64,000 bases of DNA from Lumnitzera littorea (GCA_024138015.1 JAMXBB010000011.1:80711551-80775550), one strand, 5' to 3'; shown: positions 24,718-36,285, counted from the stretch's first letter. Numbers and translations are program-made. The notes: a model not told the origin generated them from the sequence alone.

Positions 24718-25923
24718 TGGTGCGTGAAGATTGCAAACCCCCAACTTGCGTAGAAGATACCCAAACTGCTGTATTTCCAATGCCTTAGTAAAAATATCAG
24801 CGAGTTGCTCAAAGCTACGTACATAAGCAGTCTAAACATGTCCATGTTGAATCTCATCACGAATAAAATGACAATCAATTTCAATGTGCTTTGTGCGCTC
24901 ATGAAACACGGGATTTGCACTAATGTGTAAAGCTACTTGACTATCACAATACAACAATATAGGATAAGAGTGTACAACACCGAGAGACAGCAAAAGACCC
25001 TTTAACCATTTCAGTTCACACATAGTAGTAGCCATGGAACGATATTCTGCTTCAACAGAGGATCTTGACACTGTATGTTGCTTTTTAGTCTTCCAAGAAA
25101 TGAGAGAAGTCCCTAACATAACAAAATATCCAGTAAGAGATCGTCGAGTTAAAGGACAACTCCCCCAATCAGAATCACAATAAGCATACAACCGAAGATC
25201 ACTATCAGCTCGTAAAAGTATTCCTTGTCCAGGACTGCCCTTCAAATAACGAACTACGTGCAAAGCTGCTTCCCAATGAGCTTCCCTTGGTTGATGCATA
25301 AATTGTGCCAAAATATAAACACTGTAGGACAACTCAGGTCGAGTAAGAGTCAAATAAATCAGTCTTTCTACCAATCTCCGATACTTCTCTGAATCTGCCA
25401 ACAATGCATTTTTTGCTAAGGCTAAATGATGATTTTGTTCAATGGGAAAACCAGATGGTTTAGCACCCAATAATCCAGCTTCACTGATAATATCCAAAGC
25501 ATATTTACGTTGGCAAAGAAAAATTCCTTCTTGATTCCAAGCCACCTCTACGCCTAAAAAATACTTCAATGTTCCTAAATATTTCATGTAGAAGCAGTGG
25601 CATAAATAATCTTTAAACTTCTAAATGGCAACTCCATTATTCCCCGTAATAACAAGATCATCGACATACACCAATATACTCAAATGTATCTTGTCTCGAT
25701 TTAAAGTAAACAATGAATAATCAGATTGAGATTGAAGAAATCCATACCGCTTTAATGCAGTTGTCAATTTGGAAAACCAACATCGGGGGGTCTGTCGTAA
25801 CCCATAAAGTGATTTACGTAATCGACAAACTTTGCTAGGCTGTTGAGTAGAGAACCCAGGTGGCATCTTCATGTACACCTCTTCTTCTAAATCTCCATGT
25901 AAGAATGCATTATGAACATCCAT
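24709..25923 (-). pseudogene. Copia reverse transcriptase and RNase H
   Basis: From 25923 the frame shows the reverse transcriptase core (MDVHNAFLHGDLEEEVYMKM, LYGLRQTPRCWF) and its catalytic YVDDLVITG box, then an in-frame TAG near 25620. From 25587 it continues through MKYLGTLKYFLGVEVAWNQ, the connection, and RNase H with AYCDSDWGS, RSSVEAEYR and LYCDSQVAL. Another TAG lies at 24832-24834, and the final LADIFTKAL tail follows in the same frame. Domain content is complete but cannot be translated as one protein. Confidence 0.9.
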
Positions 25924-25935
25924 TTGATAGAGTTA

Positions 25936-26988
25936 TCATCCCTTTGTTGCTGCCACTGAAAGAAAAGTACGTACAGTAACCATTTTTGCAACAAGAGCGA
26001 AGGTCTCATTGTAGTCAATTCCTTCAATCTGATTATTGCCAAGAATCACCAATCGAGCTTTATAATGTTTAACCGAACCATCTGAGTTATATTTGATCTT
26101 ATAAACCCATTTACTGCTTATAGCTTGCTTTCCCTGTAGCAAATCTTCCACAGTCCATGTCCCATTAGCCTCAAGTGCCTCAATTTCTTTCATCATGGCT
26201 TCTTTCCATCGAATGTCTTTGATGGCCTGAATATAAGAAACAGGCTCATTTTCAACTGTCATAACTACTAAGAAAGAACGATGTTGTGGAGAAAATTTGT
26301 CACAATTTACATAATGTGCTATAGGATAGGAGGTACCTGTGGACGGAATTAGATTGGAGGAACATGCAGAGGGACTTATTTGTTGTGCAGTATATATCAC
26401 AAAATCTCGCAGTCGAGTAGAAGCTTCTTTTGTTCTATGACCCTGTCCAAGTTGTTCTGGAACAGATTCACCCAAGATTTTAATGACACCCCCCCTATCG
26501 TTATTATCACTTTGAGTCACAGTCGAATTCTCAGGTACCTCACTTTCGTCTTCCTCATTCAATTCACCATTAAAATGATTGGTGATATCGAAAGAAGCAT
26601 CTTGTATAAGATCTGGTTGCACACCTTCCTTATCAGCATATGGAAATTTAGATTCAGAGAACACAACATCCCTGGATACAAAATATTTTCCTGTATCAAG
26701 ATCATAAACTTTCCACCCTTTTTTTCCAAAAGGGTATCTTACAAATAAACAACGTTGACTCCTGCTAGCAAACTTGTCTTTTTCCCTATTTAAGTTCCGA
26801 GCATAACACAGGTACCCAAAAGTTCGAATGTGATTATAACTAGAAGGTTTACTAAACAGTATCTCATAAGGAGTCTTTCCTCCTAATAACTTAGAAGGAG
26901 TCCGATTAATCAAATATGCAACTGTTAGAGCACATTCTCCCCAAAATTTGATGGGAAGATTGGCCTGAAATCTTAAAGTTCTAGCCAC
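25936..26988 (-). pseudogene. Copia integrase C-terminus to reverse transcriptase start
   Basis: 350 open residues. MARTLRFQANLPIKFWGECA and VAYLINRTPSK are the usual integrase tail. These are followed by an acidic linker, then the reverse transcriptase entry (MKEIEALEANGTWTV, SKWVYKIKYNSDGSVKHYKA, VTVRTFLSVAATKG). The frame ends at two adjacent stop codons (TGA TAA, about 25933-25938) where the family normally has a Trp-Glu pair. Reading continues in the same frame after them. Confidence 0.88.
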
Positions 26989-27589
26989 ATTTAAAATATG
27001 ACAATGTTTCCTCTCAACACATCCATTCTATTGAGGTGTTCCTACACATGAGGTCTGATGTAAAATTCCATTTTCAGAAAAATAGTTATGCAAGCCAGCA
27101 AATTCAGTCCCATTATCACTTCTAACTATCTTCACATCTTTTTGAAATTGTGTTTTAGTCATGGCAAAGAAATTACGCATGACAAGTTCCACTTCTGTTT
27201 TTTTCAGTTAACAAATATATCCATACACCCTTAGAAAAATCATCAACAATGGTAAAGAAATACGAGGCCCTACAAGAAGCATTAACACGATAAGGTCCCC
27301 ACAAATCACAATGAATTAATTCAAAAATTTCATTTACTTTAGTGTCACTAAAACCAAAAACTTCTCTTGTTTGTTTAGCTCTCAAACAAATGTCACATGG
27401 TTTATTTTTTACTGAACTAGTACTAAATTTAACTTGAGGAAGAGATTCCACAATTTTTGCAGACGGATGCCCCATCCTCCTATGCCATAATTCAAAAGAA
27501 TCTACATAGCTTGTCTTGCATGCTTGGACTGATACTGCTGACTTCAAATAATAAAGTCCTTTACACTGTTCACCCGTTCCAATCACCAT
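26989..27589 (-). pseudogene. Copia GAG-pre-integrase and integrase fragment, broken
   Basis: The zinc-binding region (LWHRRMGHPSAK, then CDICLRAKQ) and the first catalytic Asp context (HCDLWGPYR, VDDFSKGVW) are readable to about 27205. There, one extra A in an A-run after LLTEK shifts the frame and the ORF stops at 27173. The second catalytic context (RSDNGTEF, about 27110-27135) is readable in the other frame. A further in-frame TAG occurs near 27029. The encoded integrase would insert element cDNA into the genome, but this copy cannot make it. Confidence 0.85.
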
Positions 27590-27604
27590 CCTCGAGGTAC
27601 GGTC

Positions 27605-28093
27605 CTATATAACACAAATTTTATCAATAAATTGGACATTACAATTAGAGCCATCAAGCAATTGCGACACAGATATCAAATTACAATTCAAATTTGGAAC
27701 ATAGAGAACATTGTCTAGTTTGATATGTTTTCCCAAGCAAACTGATCCCTCCTTCAATGCCATCACCTGCTCTCTATTAGGTAATCCAATTGAACATGCC
27801 ACAATTTCTTTCAAATTTGTTAAACATTTTAAAGTACCTGTCATATGTTGTGAAGCACCGGAATCAATAATCCAATTCAGATTATCCTTACCATTCATCT
27901 TTTCACTAGTACCCGGTTTGCATGTGTTCAACAAATTGAGAAAGAATAACCATTGTTCTGCTGTCAAGGTCCTAGAAGCTGTATTTTCTTCCGTTGCTGC
28001 CATTGATGATGATGGCTGTCCAATTACATGAGCTGTATTCACCTTTGGCGTATTACTTTGCTCACATCCTGCACTCTGTCCCTCGCTAGTCAT
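27605..28093 (-). pseudogene. Copia aspartic protease fragment
   Basis: 162 residues from the ATG at 28093. The first 65 or so residues are polar linker of the gag-protease type. The aspartic protease motif WIIDSGASQHMTG has its catalytic Asp at residue 77, within a typical copia context. No capsid domain or CCHC zinc knuckle precedes it, so gag is missing. An in-frame TAG at 27605-27607 separates it from the integrase part. Reading resumes in the same frame. The change fits C-to-T deamination of a CAG codon. Confidence 0.85.
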
Positions 28094-28113
28094 AGCGTTT
28101 TTTTTTTTTTTTT

Positions 28114-28130
28114 ACCAAGCTCTGATACTA
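28114..28130 (-). other. Primer-binding site of the copia element
   Basis: TAGTATCAGAGCTTGGT directly abuts the 5' LTR on the element strand. Ty1/copia elements typically prime from initiator tRNA-Met with TGGTATCAGAGC, so the site differs by one G-to-A change. Confidence 0.85.
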
Positions 28131-28370
28131 TATAAAATTTTGAAAAGAAAATTTCTGTATGTGTATATTCATGTCACAGGCCAAAGAAGGCCAATATATA
28201 TACAACATGGACGCACTAACCAAACTTCTAAACATAGAAAATAAATATCCTAAATATACTCTTTATATAATTAACAGATATTCCTAAATATTCTAATACC
28301 TTCTAAACATAGAAAATATTCTAAATATATTCTTTACATAATTGACAGATATTCCTAAAATATTCTAATA
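28131..28370 (-). repeat. 5' LTR of the copia element
   Basis: 240 bp, the same length and ends as the 3' LTR. It carries the same internal near-75-bp tandem duplication, so the duplication predates this insertion. Confidence 0.93.
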
Positions 28371-28818
28371 TAAAATATCTTAAAAATATGCTAATCAAGT
28401 TTTATTTGAAAAAAGTGATACATTATAAAGAACTTGTTAAAATATATTAAAAAATATGCTAAGTCACGTTTTACTTTGCTTTGATCCCACCCGTGCAATT
28501 CTTCCAACATTATTTCACATTTCCACATTGTTTTAGCTAAAGCCTTTTTAAAGCGATGGATAGAAGTTACAACTTACTCCGCAAGGAGATACTCGAATTC
28601 CAGTCCAAAAATGAAAAACAATACAACCACAGGAAAACCCAAATTAAATGTACCCCATCACGAATCGGTCTTAAATAAAATTGAATTAAACGTATTAATG
28701 AAGAGCTAATATTAAACAAGACACAATTTTGTTTTTGGCTGAAACTTTAAAAATAAGGCTCAGAAATTGAACCAAAAATGGTCAAATAATTCTTATTATG
28801 TTTAGATGATTTTGTTTT
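28371..28818. repeat. Right part of dispersed repeat E1 plus AT-rich DNA
   Basis: After the copia target duplication, the sequence (AAAAAAGTGATACATTATAAAG, GTTAAAATATATTAAAAA) resumes the repeat interrupted at 24464 and matches part of 31620-31690. No coding potential was seen. Confidence 0.5.
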
Positions 28819-29171
28819 GGAGAAATATCAAACAATTCTTATAAGTTTTGATTTAAGTACGAATTGACTTTCTGAACTTTCAAATTATATATTAAGATTT
28901 CCTAAACTTAAATAAATTGATAATATAAAATATATTTCCTTTTTTAATTAGAAAAAGTCACACTATTATCAAAGTTTAGAAGGTCTTATAACTCTTTTTC
29001 ATGAGTTGAAAGAATATTTATACACCAAAATTAAAATTTAAGAAGATTACTTTCAACTATGGGGATTATTTGTTGATTTTTCATAATTTAGGATGTCTTA
29101 AAATACACTTTGAAAGGTTAAATTAATTCGCGCATAAATCAAAATTTAAAAGGATCTTTTGCATTTTTCCC
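28819..29171. mobile_element. Mutator-type MITE with 47-bp terminal inverted repeats
   Basis: A 353-bp non-coding element. The left end starts GGAGAAATATCAAACAATTC and the right end read inward starts GGGAAAAATGCAAAAGATCC. Both run on to a TTTTGATTTA...CGAATT string, giving about 47 bp of imperfect inverted repeat. The flanks TTTTGTTTT (28810-28818) and TTTTATTTT (29172-29180) form a 9-bp target duplication with one mismatch. Confidence 0.7.
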
Positions 29172-29204
29172 TTTTATTTTTGCAAGAAACTTATAAAGAG
29201 AAAT

Positions 29205-30275
29205 TCAACAATTCAGCATTTTGGTAGTTTTTAATACACATGGTTTAAGTGGCAAACATTTTTCAATGTAGGATAAAAAAAACAAAAAAATCGATCACAA
29301 TTATGTAATCCTTGGAAAGTGGAAGTTTACATTGTGCCTTAGCGTGGTTTATGAATCTGGGAATACGTGTACAAATATAAAGCTACATGAGATGAAAAAT
29401 AACCACAAATATAGTTGATTTTCATCCTTTAGCAATATGTTTCTATTCAATTTGATTACTATAGTAATTAGATTACCTTGAGAATCCAAAACAAGCAGAT
29501 AGTAACGACATTGAGATTTGGCTGCAAAGACAATTTTCATTTTGACAAAATCAATTGGTTGAAACTTTAAAAAGTCAAACATGATTTGGTAGCAGATCAT
29601 GCAAATAGGAATTTATTAATTCAACTTTTAAGCTCTTTTTAATATATTTATTTATGAAAGAATAACTTGATTTTAGCTTCGCAAAAAACTTATGAACCGC
29701 AATTCATTAATTCAACATTTAAGCTCTTTTAAAACCACATGGTTTAAGTTGTAAGCATTTTCAATGTGGGACAAAGAAATGGATTATAATTATGTAGTCT
29801 AAAGAAAGTGGCTCTTTACATTATGCCTTAGTGTGGTTCATGAGTCTGGGCATATGCATACAAATATAAAGCTACTGGAGTTTAAAATTAACCAGAAACA
29901 TAAGTTAAAAGATTTTCTTTTTTCCATTTTATAGCAACGTATTTCTATAGTAATTAGATTACCTTAAAAATCCAATGCAAGTAAATAGTAATGACATTAA
30001 AATCTAGCTGCAAAGATGATTTTCATAAAATGATAATTAATTCGAATATATGAGTAGGTTAAAGCTTAAAAGTACGGAATTACATATGATAATGGTTCAA
30101 TTTGGGTTAGATAAAGATTCGATCGGATCGGATTTATAGTAGGATGAGGTCGAATCAGATTGGATCATAAAAGTTAACTCTAATTTTTGAGACACTAAAT
30201 TCTCATATTAACAAAAATAATTAACTGCAACTTAAAAAGGTCATATATAGATAGCAGATCATCCATATAGGAACT
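29205..30275. repeat. Diverged tandem duplication of about 0.5 kb
   Basis: Two head-to-tail copies share landmarks in order: ACATGGTTTAAG (29239 and 29738), ACATT(G/A)TGCCTTAG, ACAAATATAAAGCTAC, ATAGTAATTAGATTACCTT (29461 and 29947), and GTAGCAGATCAT/ATAGCAGATCAT (near 29588 and 30251). The offset drifts from about 499 to 486 and later widens because copy 2 has an extra insertion. No coding frame spans it. Confidence 0.75.
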
Positions 30276-30576
30276 TTGAGAATGAATCAAAATATGTAAC
30301 TAAATCTTTTCGAAGAGAATATCATTGATCTTCAGTCTAGGAAATGATTACGATGATCTATACTGGGAGATGATGGAAACATATAGCTTGGTGCATTTAC
30401 CCAAAATCAACGTTTCCCTCTTCAAGCGTTTCTTGTGAATAGTAAAGACAGAAAAGGAAAGGAAAAAGAAAAAGAAAAATATACTTAAAAGGGATGTTTG
30501 ACTAGTGAATCCTACCATACTCTTATATAAGTGCGAGTTTTAAGAAATACTACAATGGAAATAAAAACAGAAGTGT

Positions 30577-30615
<39 letters not shown>

Positions 30616-31131
30616 GGCATACTAGCAAATAAGACACTCACATAGTGGATATACTATTAGTTGTGTTTGAAATTATTATTAAAAATGTTTAAAATATAAT
30701 AAACCTATAATGTATGTCTATCAAAAATATAAACGTATGAAATTAAAAGCTTTCTATATTTACTTTCTCAAAATCTAAATTACGTAAAATTTAATAATTT
30801 TATTGGATAAAAAAAGGATAGTGTTACAATTATTATCAAATCCTACAATGAACATACAGAGAGAAAGATGGAGTGGAATTGAGGCTCCAAATTATGCTAT
30901 TTCTATTCAACTGTAAGTCGGGGAAGTCGGAGAAATTAATGAAAGAAAATAGAGGAACTAATGAGAAAAAGAAATTCAATAAGTTGATAAATATATTCTT
31001 ATTAAATTAATTGGCAGTTAATATAAAAGTTGATTTTGTTGTTATTTATTATTTAGATAGAAGGTAAATAAGTAATTTTAAGGGTGAGATAGAAATATCA
31101 GTTACTTAAGTTTCTTAAAACTTTAATAATG

Positions 31132-31152
31132 TATATATATATATATATATAA

Positions 31153-31204
<52 letters not shown>
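31132..31204. repeat. (TA)n microsatellite, longest in the window
   Basis: About 73 bases of almost pure TA repeat with two AAATATA interruptions. Smaller TA tracts lie at 30581-30606, 23310-23333, 37180-37205 and 42147-42169. Confidence 0.95.
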
Positions 31205-31207
<3 letters not shown>

Positions 31208-31429
31208 CTTCAATTGTAAATCACTCGGTCTTTCAGTCCCACATGGATCTTCACATAAAGTTCAACCTGTTTATGGTTACGGTAGAAGGATAATACAAGC
31301 CGAGCTTTGTCATATGGGCCTGTGACTCCTAAATTAGGGTCGCATCAAAGTGGAGTCTGAAGAATAAGTGGTTGGTTTCCACTTACTTGAGTTGGAGATC
31401 TCACATTGACCAAAAATCCATCCAAATCA

Positions 31430-31700
31430 GACTCCACTTTTCTTTTCTTTTTTTCTATTGTGAATTTTCACTTATTTATCTTTTTCTCTCTTTATAAAAA
31501 ATTGCACTTGTTTACACTTGCAACGAAACAATCAAGTTTTAAATCAACAATAATTACTATGTCCCACTATCAATAATTTAAGAAGAAAAAAGTGAAAATT
31601 ACTATATCCCACTATCAATAATTTTAGAAAAAAAAAGTAATCCATTATAATGTATTTGTTAAAATACATTAAAAATGTGTTAGTTGTATTTAACTTTTTT
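31430..31700. repeat. Dispersed repeat E2
   Basis: A diverged direct copy of the DNA around 24240-24464 and 28376-28460. It contains a further local duplication of CCCACTATCAATAATTT(A)AGAA (near 31563 and 31607). Non-coding and of unknown family. Confidence 0.6.
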
Positions 31701-31875
31701 TTTCTAAAAAGCTATTATGTATCTTTAAAAATAGTGAAGAAATAAGATAATCACACAAATCCTTAGATTAAATGTATCAACAAGAATTAGTATTAAATAA
31801 AGTCCAATTCAACATACAGTAAAGATTTTGTATTAAATATCGCATAATTTTCTCTGCTATAAGTTTAAAAATAAG

Positions 31876-32724
31876 TGTTGATTGTATTTACACCAATTAG
31901 GATATGCAGACTTGAGTATAGTCTAACTCAATTAGGCTTGGGCTTCACCTTTTTCTCTTCGATACCTGAAAAATGTTCCTTATGGATGTAACCACGAAGG
32001 CCTTCCGATACTTAAGTTAGCAAAGAGGACTAAGTAAAGGAGAGACAAGCACTAAGGATTCAATGGACCGTACTCACCTAGGGTATGTGTATAGTGTGTT
32101 AAGCTTTTGTTCTCGAGAGAAAGGGAAGGGAAAAGTTCCCCAAGAGTCCCTCGAATCTCCTTTTACTTCCTAGTGCTTGGCGCCTTTTATGTAGGTTACT
32201 TAGACACATAGCGATCAAGAATTCACTCGTATTAGCTGTCAGCAATCAATACACTCTGTAGTAAAGACTAAATTTTACTATAAATGGCATGTCATGACTA
32301 ACCAAACCACTAAATCTGTAACTCAGTGATTTGGTAAGAGTAGAGCTATCGAGTGTGTCGAGCATATCAAGCATACTATGGATGTTAAGGGCTCATTAAT
32401 GAGTTGCAGTAATGTTAAGGAAGGGGTCAGTTAATGCTCGATAGGGTTAAGTTAAGCCTCAAGCTTACATTAGACAATCGATGATCACTAGCTCGACAGT
32501 CGAGGGTGACATGCTCGGACAGTTGTTATTTAGCTCGCCAAGCGGGTCACGATGTAGGAACAGGCAAGCCATCTATTCGCATCTTCATCTGCGTGACCTC
32601 ATGGCCTGACGAGAAGGTCATAGTGTAACATATAAACCCATTGTCCGTTCAGGTGCCTTTTGATGTCCCTCATAATGGGCTTTACCCATTGAGCCTTGGT
32701 TTAAACGAGAATTAAGTGTCAACA
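31876..32724 (-). repeat. 3' LTR of element A
   Basis: 849 bp. On the element strand it starts TGTTGACACTTAATTCTCG and ends ...AATACAATCAACA. A TATA-like TACATAAAAGG lies at 32183-32193 on the minus strand, about 530 bases in. The part from 32414 to 32724 matches the right-hand stub at 48750-49060. Confidence 0.82.
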
Positions 32725-32750
32725 CTTATCCCCCCACCCCTCTTCTACAT
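32725..32750 (-). other. Polypurine tract of element A
   Basis: The minus strand reads GAAGAGGGGTGGGGGGATAAG immediately before the LTR start, which fixes the orientation of element A. Confidence 0.75.
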
Positions 32751-33144
32751 TTGAGGTGCAAGGAGAGTAATTTGTGCAATGCTACCAGACTAAGGTTAAG
32801 CCTCCAAGTAGGGGGCTAGTCTTGCTACTTAGGTTATGGCGAACAACGCTATTGGTTTAGCTCATTTCCCCATACATTAGGTTATTGCGTCATTAATGTA
32901 ACCGGCGAGCCGCTCAATTTGTTATGATGGCTGTCATTGGGAAATGTATCGTGCATTAATTGTTTGTAAAGAACAGCTGATTACATGGGGTAATCCATTA
33001 TTGGGCCACTTCATAAATCCATATGCAAGGATCGATTAAAGCTCTTAGCTAAAGGAGTAAGGTACGTAGACAATTGAGATTTAGCGCACATCCTATTATA
33101 GGTTCGTACTTTGAGAGTAGTAAGACTACTCGCCTTCCCCTTTT

Positions 33145-33169
33145 GTTTGTCTATATAAAAGGGGCATTG
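33145..33169 (+). promoter_or_regulatory. TATA box for the antisense ORF of element A
   Basis: CTATATAAAAGGGG (33151-33164) is a strong plant TATA box on the plus strand, opposite to element A. Just 5 bases later solo LTR B1 interrupts the sequence. The natural continuation starts at 36286 and leads to the antisense ORF about 115 bases on. It fits a promoter for that ORF, now separated from its start region by 3.1 kb. Confidence 0.6.
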
Positions 33170-36100
33170 TGTCACGCCCCGAAGCGGCAGAGTCGTAACA
33201 GCCCCGCCGTGTAAACCACCCTAAGATAGAAGTTGGCCTCACAACCGCTATCTTAGACTTGATCTACACAAGGCGTCCACAACTAACCCGCTTTGAAGTA
33301 GACAGTTTGAAATTTAAATAAATCATTTACCTATAAAAGTGAGGAATTATACATATATGTTATAATTCAGTTATTGCAGTTAAAGTTTACAATAATTTTT
33401 CCATAATATAATTTCTAGTTATTACATTATTCAGAAATGAAAAATAAGTCTAAAGTAAATACTTAGACCTTAAAGTATGTGTTTATTCTTCAATATTTTT
33501 CCTCACTCCCCAGGATCCAACAATTGCTAGCTTTAGAGTAGTTGTTTGCCGCTTCTTAGCCAGCACCTGCACGACGTCTATAGGGATGTGAGCAACTACA
33601 GCTCAGTAAGTAGGGACGGAGGACTTAAAACTATACCAGAAACACAACAAGATTTTCAATCACTTATTAGATGCAATGCATGTGCAAGCAAATGCCATCG
33701 CACGACGTTGTTCGGCCCGTCGTGAGATTAAAGAAATTGCGCCCACTCTAATCCGGGTTGAGGAGTTGCCGTTAATGCAACAGCTCACGACCAAACCCAG
33801 GCTTGTGTAATGGAGACCTTACTCCTCCCGCGACTACCTTCGAACCACTGCCTTCACCCTCGCCGCGACCTCCTCTCCTGTCACTTAGTTCAACTGAGGA
33901 TGAAGAAGGGACCATTTTGCAATCCTGCGCTATCCTTTCCGAAGGGGTCGATATTTGGCCGGAGAGTCCTAAGTTTCCCTAACGGGTTGCCATGCATGTT
34001 CGATTATGATTACCGGTCGTATATTTGATTAAGTCCAGTTTAGGGTGATCAATCATTACATATAATTCATACAATATGTGCCAGAGCAACAAATAGAATC
34101 ATAGTATCACCCATAATCAAGCACATGCACACATTCAACTATCTAACAAGCCCAACCAAGCATAATCTTAAGCCTCCAAAATACAGCATCATATTAATCC
34201 CAACTTACCTCAACTCCTCGCTCACTCACTCGAGGTCCGATTTGCTCAAGCCATCGCCGATCATTCCTATAACACGAACGTGGTTTCAGCTTTTTATATA
34301 AATATTATAGGTTCGTTTTATCCTACAACGCTTATTGTTAGGTTTTGTTTAAAGTTTAATATGCCTAATTATCTAGGTATTAAGTCTTTTATAATTATTC
34401 TAGGTTTGGGGTTAGGTTCAGGCTCGGTTTCTGCATCGATTTCTAAATTAGGTTTTAGTTCGATTTCTAAATAATGTTTTAGATTCCAACCCTAGAAATC
34501 CGTTTCAACCTATAATGTGAAATTAATCACATTACTTCCCGATCTCCTAATTACCATCATTACCTCTAATTAGTATTTTAGTCCATCCGGTACACTTAAA
34601 TCCTTATTTGTGTACCGAATTTACTCATAATGTGAGAAAATTTTACATTTTTCATATAATTACATAAATTCAAGTTTCCCATCAGATTTATTGTACGTTT
34701 TTATTATTATCACAATATCAATTTTTATTATAATATTTCCTATTTATTATATTTTCAATAATTACCTATTATGTATTATTACATTTTATGTATATATTAC
34801 ACTTCTAATATTTCTATCACTTTAATTATCATCTCTAAACATCAATTATCATTTCAAAATGTCTAAATTCATCCTAAATCAGATTTTACTCCAATTTACC
34901 CTAATTTACAAAATTATCTTAAAATGTACTATTTTTCCATATTACTTATTTACTACATAATTAACCTAATAATTACATCTAACACTCTAATTGCTACAAG
35001 TATCATACTCCATCAGATTTTAACATCCTAAAACATCTACTTATTCACTAAGTCAGTAATTAATATCCTAATAACCTAATTAACTCCAAATTACCCATTT
35101 TATGCCTCATTTTAGGGCCTAAAAATTATCTAAAAATTTCGAAAATTAATTTTTGAAAACGGGCTTCATAGCACTGTTCTATATCATCTAAGTAATCTAC
35201 ACAAAAATTTTGGGCTTGAAACTACACTCCTAAGGTCATTTATTTCTAAACCGAAATATACTCGGTTTTGCACGATTTCTTAAAGAACATATATTACAGG
35301 AAATAATTTCATCAAAATAATATTTTTCCTACAAACTACATACAAAAATATCTCAGAATAACAAAATTCATAATTTTCTAATTATATTTACTATTTTTAC
35401 AAAATTACACAAGATTCAGGCTGGAAATCGGACTCACCGTTTTGGGTAGCTCCGGCTACCGCGGGCTGCCGTGGCCTTGTTGGCCAGCCTGGGCGCTGCC
35501 ACCACCGTGTGGTGGTGGTGGCCGTCCACTTCCAGCTGCTCGTCTGGTAAGGGTTCCCTTTAAATGCCCTAACTGCACAGTTTTTCTTATTTTTTTTTCT
35601 AAACCGAATTTTTCTCTCAATTTTTGACTCTCCCTAATTTTCTCACTTTCCAAACTGCCCAAATGAGCTCTATGATTTTTTTCTACTATTTATAGACATT
35701 TTCTGTAATTATTATGCATTAATTTGACAAGACTTTGTCCAAATTCCTTGATTTTTGGCTTTTAAGTTGTTCAATTTTTATTGACTAATTTTTCTTTTGC
35801 AGCTTTGGACTTACCACAGCCTTATCTTGATTCAGCTTACCATCTTCTGATTTTTTCTGATTTTTCCATAATTATTTTATAATTTTCTTTAATTATTTGC
35901 TTAGTTTTTGGCCAATTTAGGTAATTACACGTATTTTTATCTACACGTAAATACATGTGGGGTATACGTGAACATTCCTAAATATTATTTTGATAATTCT
36001 AAAATTTTTAGTATACATAAAATCTATCTCTAGTAATTTATTAGTTATTAGATTACACTTTTTGCCTTTTCAGTAATTAGCAATTATTATACTTAAAATT

Positions 36101-36285
36101 TGAAAATTTTATAGTCTCCTATTTTATTTCTTATTTTCTTAAATTTAAGTTTACGGGGTCATTTTTACTAATATTCTTCTCAATAGTTTATAATTTGGGT
36201 TTGATCTGATCTTTTAACCGATCGCCCTAAACCTTGGGTTCTAAATTCAATCTTACGGTCAATTGGCTTAGCTTTGGGGCTTACA
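33170..36285 (-). mobile_element. Solo LTR B1, gypsy-type
   Basis: 3116 bp starting TGTCACGCCCCGAAGCGG and ending GGGGCTTACA on the plus strand, flanked by perfect 5-bp duplications CATTG (33165-33169, 36286-36290). A TATA box on the minus strand (CTATAAATAG, 35686-35695) gives the LTR orientation TGTAAGCCCC to GGCGTGACA. A short GC-rich patch (35445-35545, CCACC/GGTGG runs) lies just downstream of that TATA box. There is no primer site, polypurine tract, gag or pol, so it is a solo LTR left by recombination. ORFs inside it are not genes. Termini of this form occur in chromovirus-type gypsy LTRs. Lineage is inference. Confidence 0.82.

Larger units (their letters stand above)
24465..28370 (-). 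mobile_element. Ty1/copia LTR retrotransposon, gag-less and inactivated
   Basis: A 3906-bp element on the minus strand with two 240-bp LTRs and a perfect 5-bp target-site duplication TAAAA (24460-24464 and 28371-28375). Beside the 5' LTR lies a primer-binding site, TAGTATCAGAGC, one base from the usual initiator-methionine tRNA complement. Beside the 3' LTR is a polypurine tract, TTGAGGGGGGG. The internal order is protease, GAG-pre-integrase, integrase, reverse transcriptase, RNase H, which is the Ty1/copia order. The gag capsid region is absent: protease begins about 230 bases after the 5' LTR. At least six nonsense changes and one frameshift inactivate pol. The two LTRs differ at 12 of 240 positions by my count, 11 of them transitions. 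It inserted into dispersed repeat E1. Confidence 0.95.

Noticed and set aside
33810..34474. Plus-strand ORFs in B1
   Set aside because: The same regions in B2 and B3 are open in neither copy, so there is no conserved protein.
35442..35662. Gly/Pro-rich ORFs on both strands in B1
   Set aside because: They arise from the short GGTGG/CCACC patch of a solo LTR that has matched target duplications.
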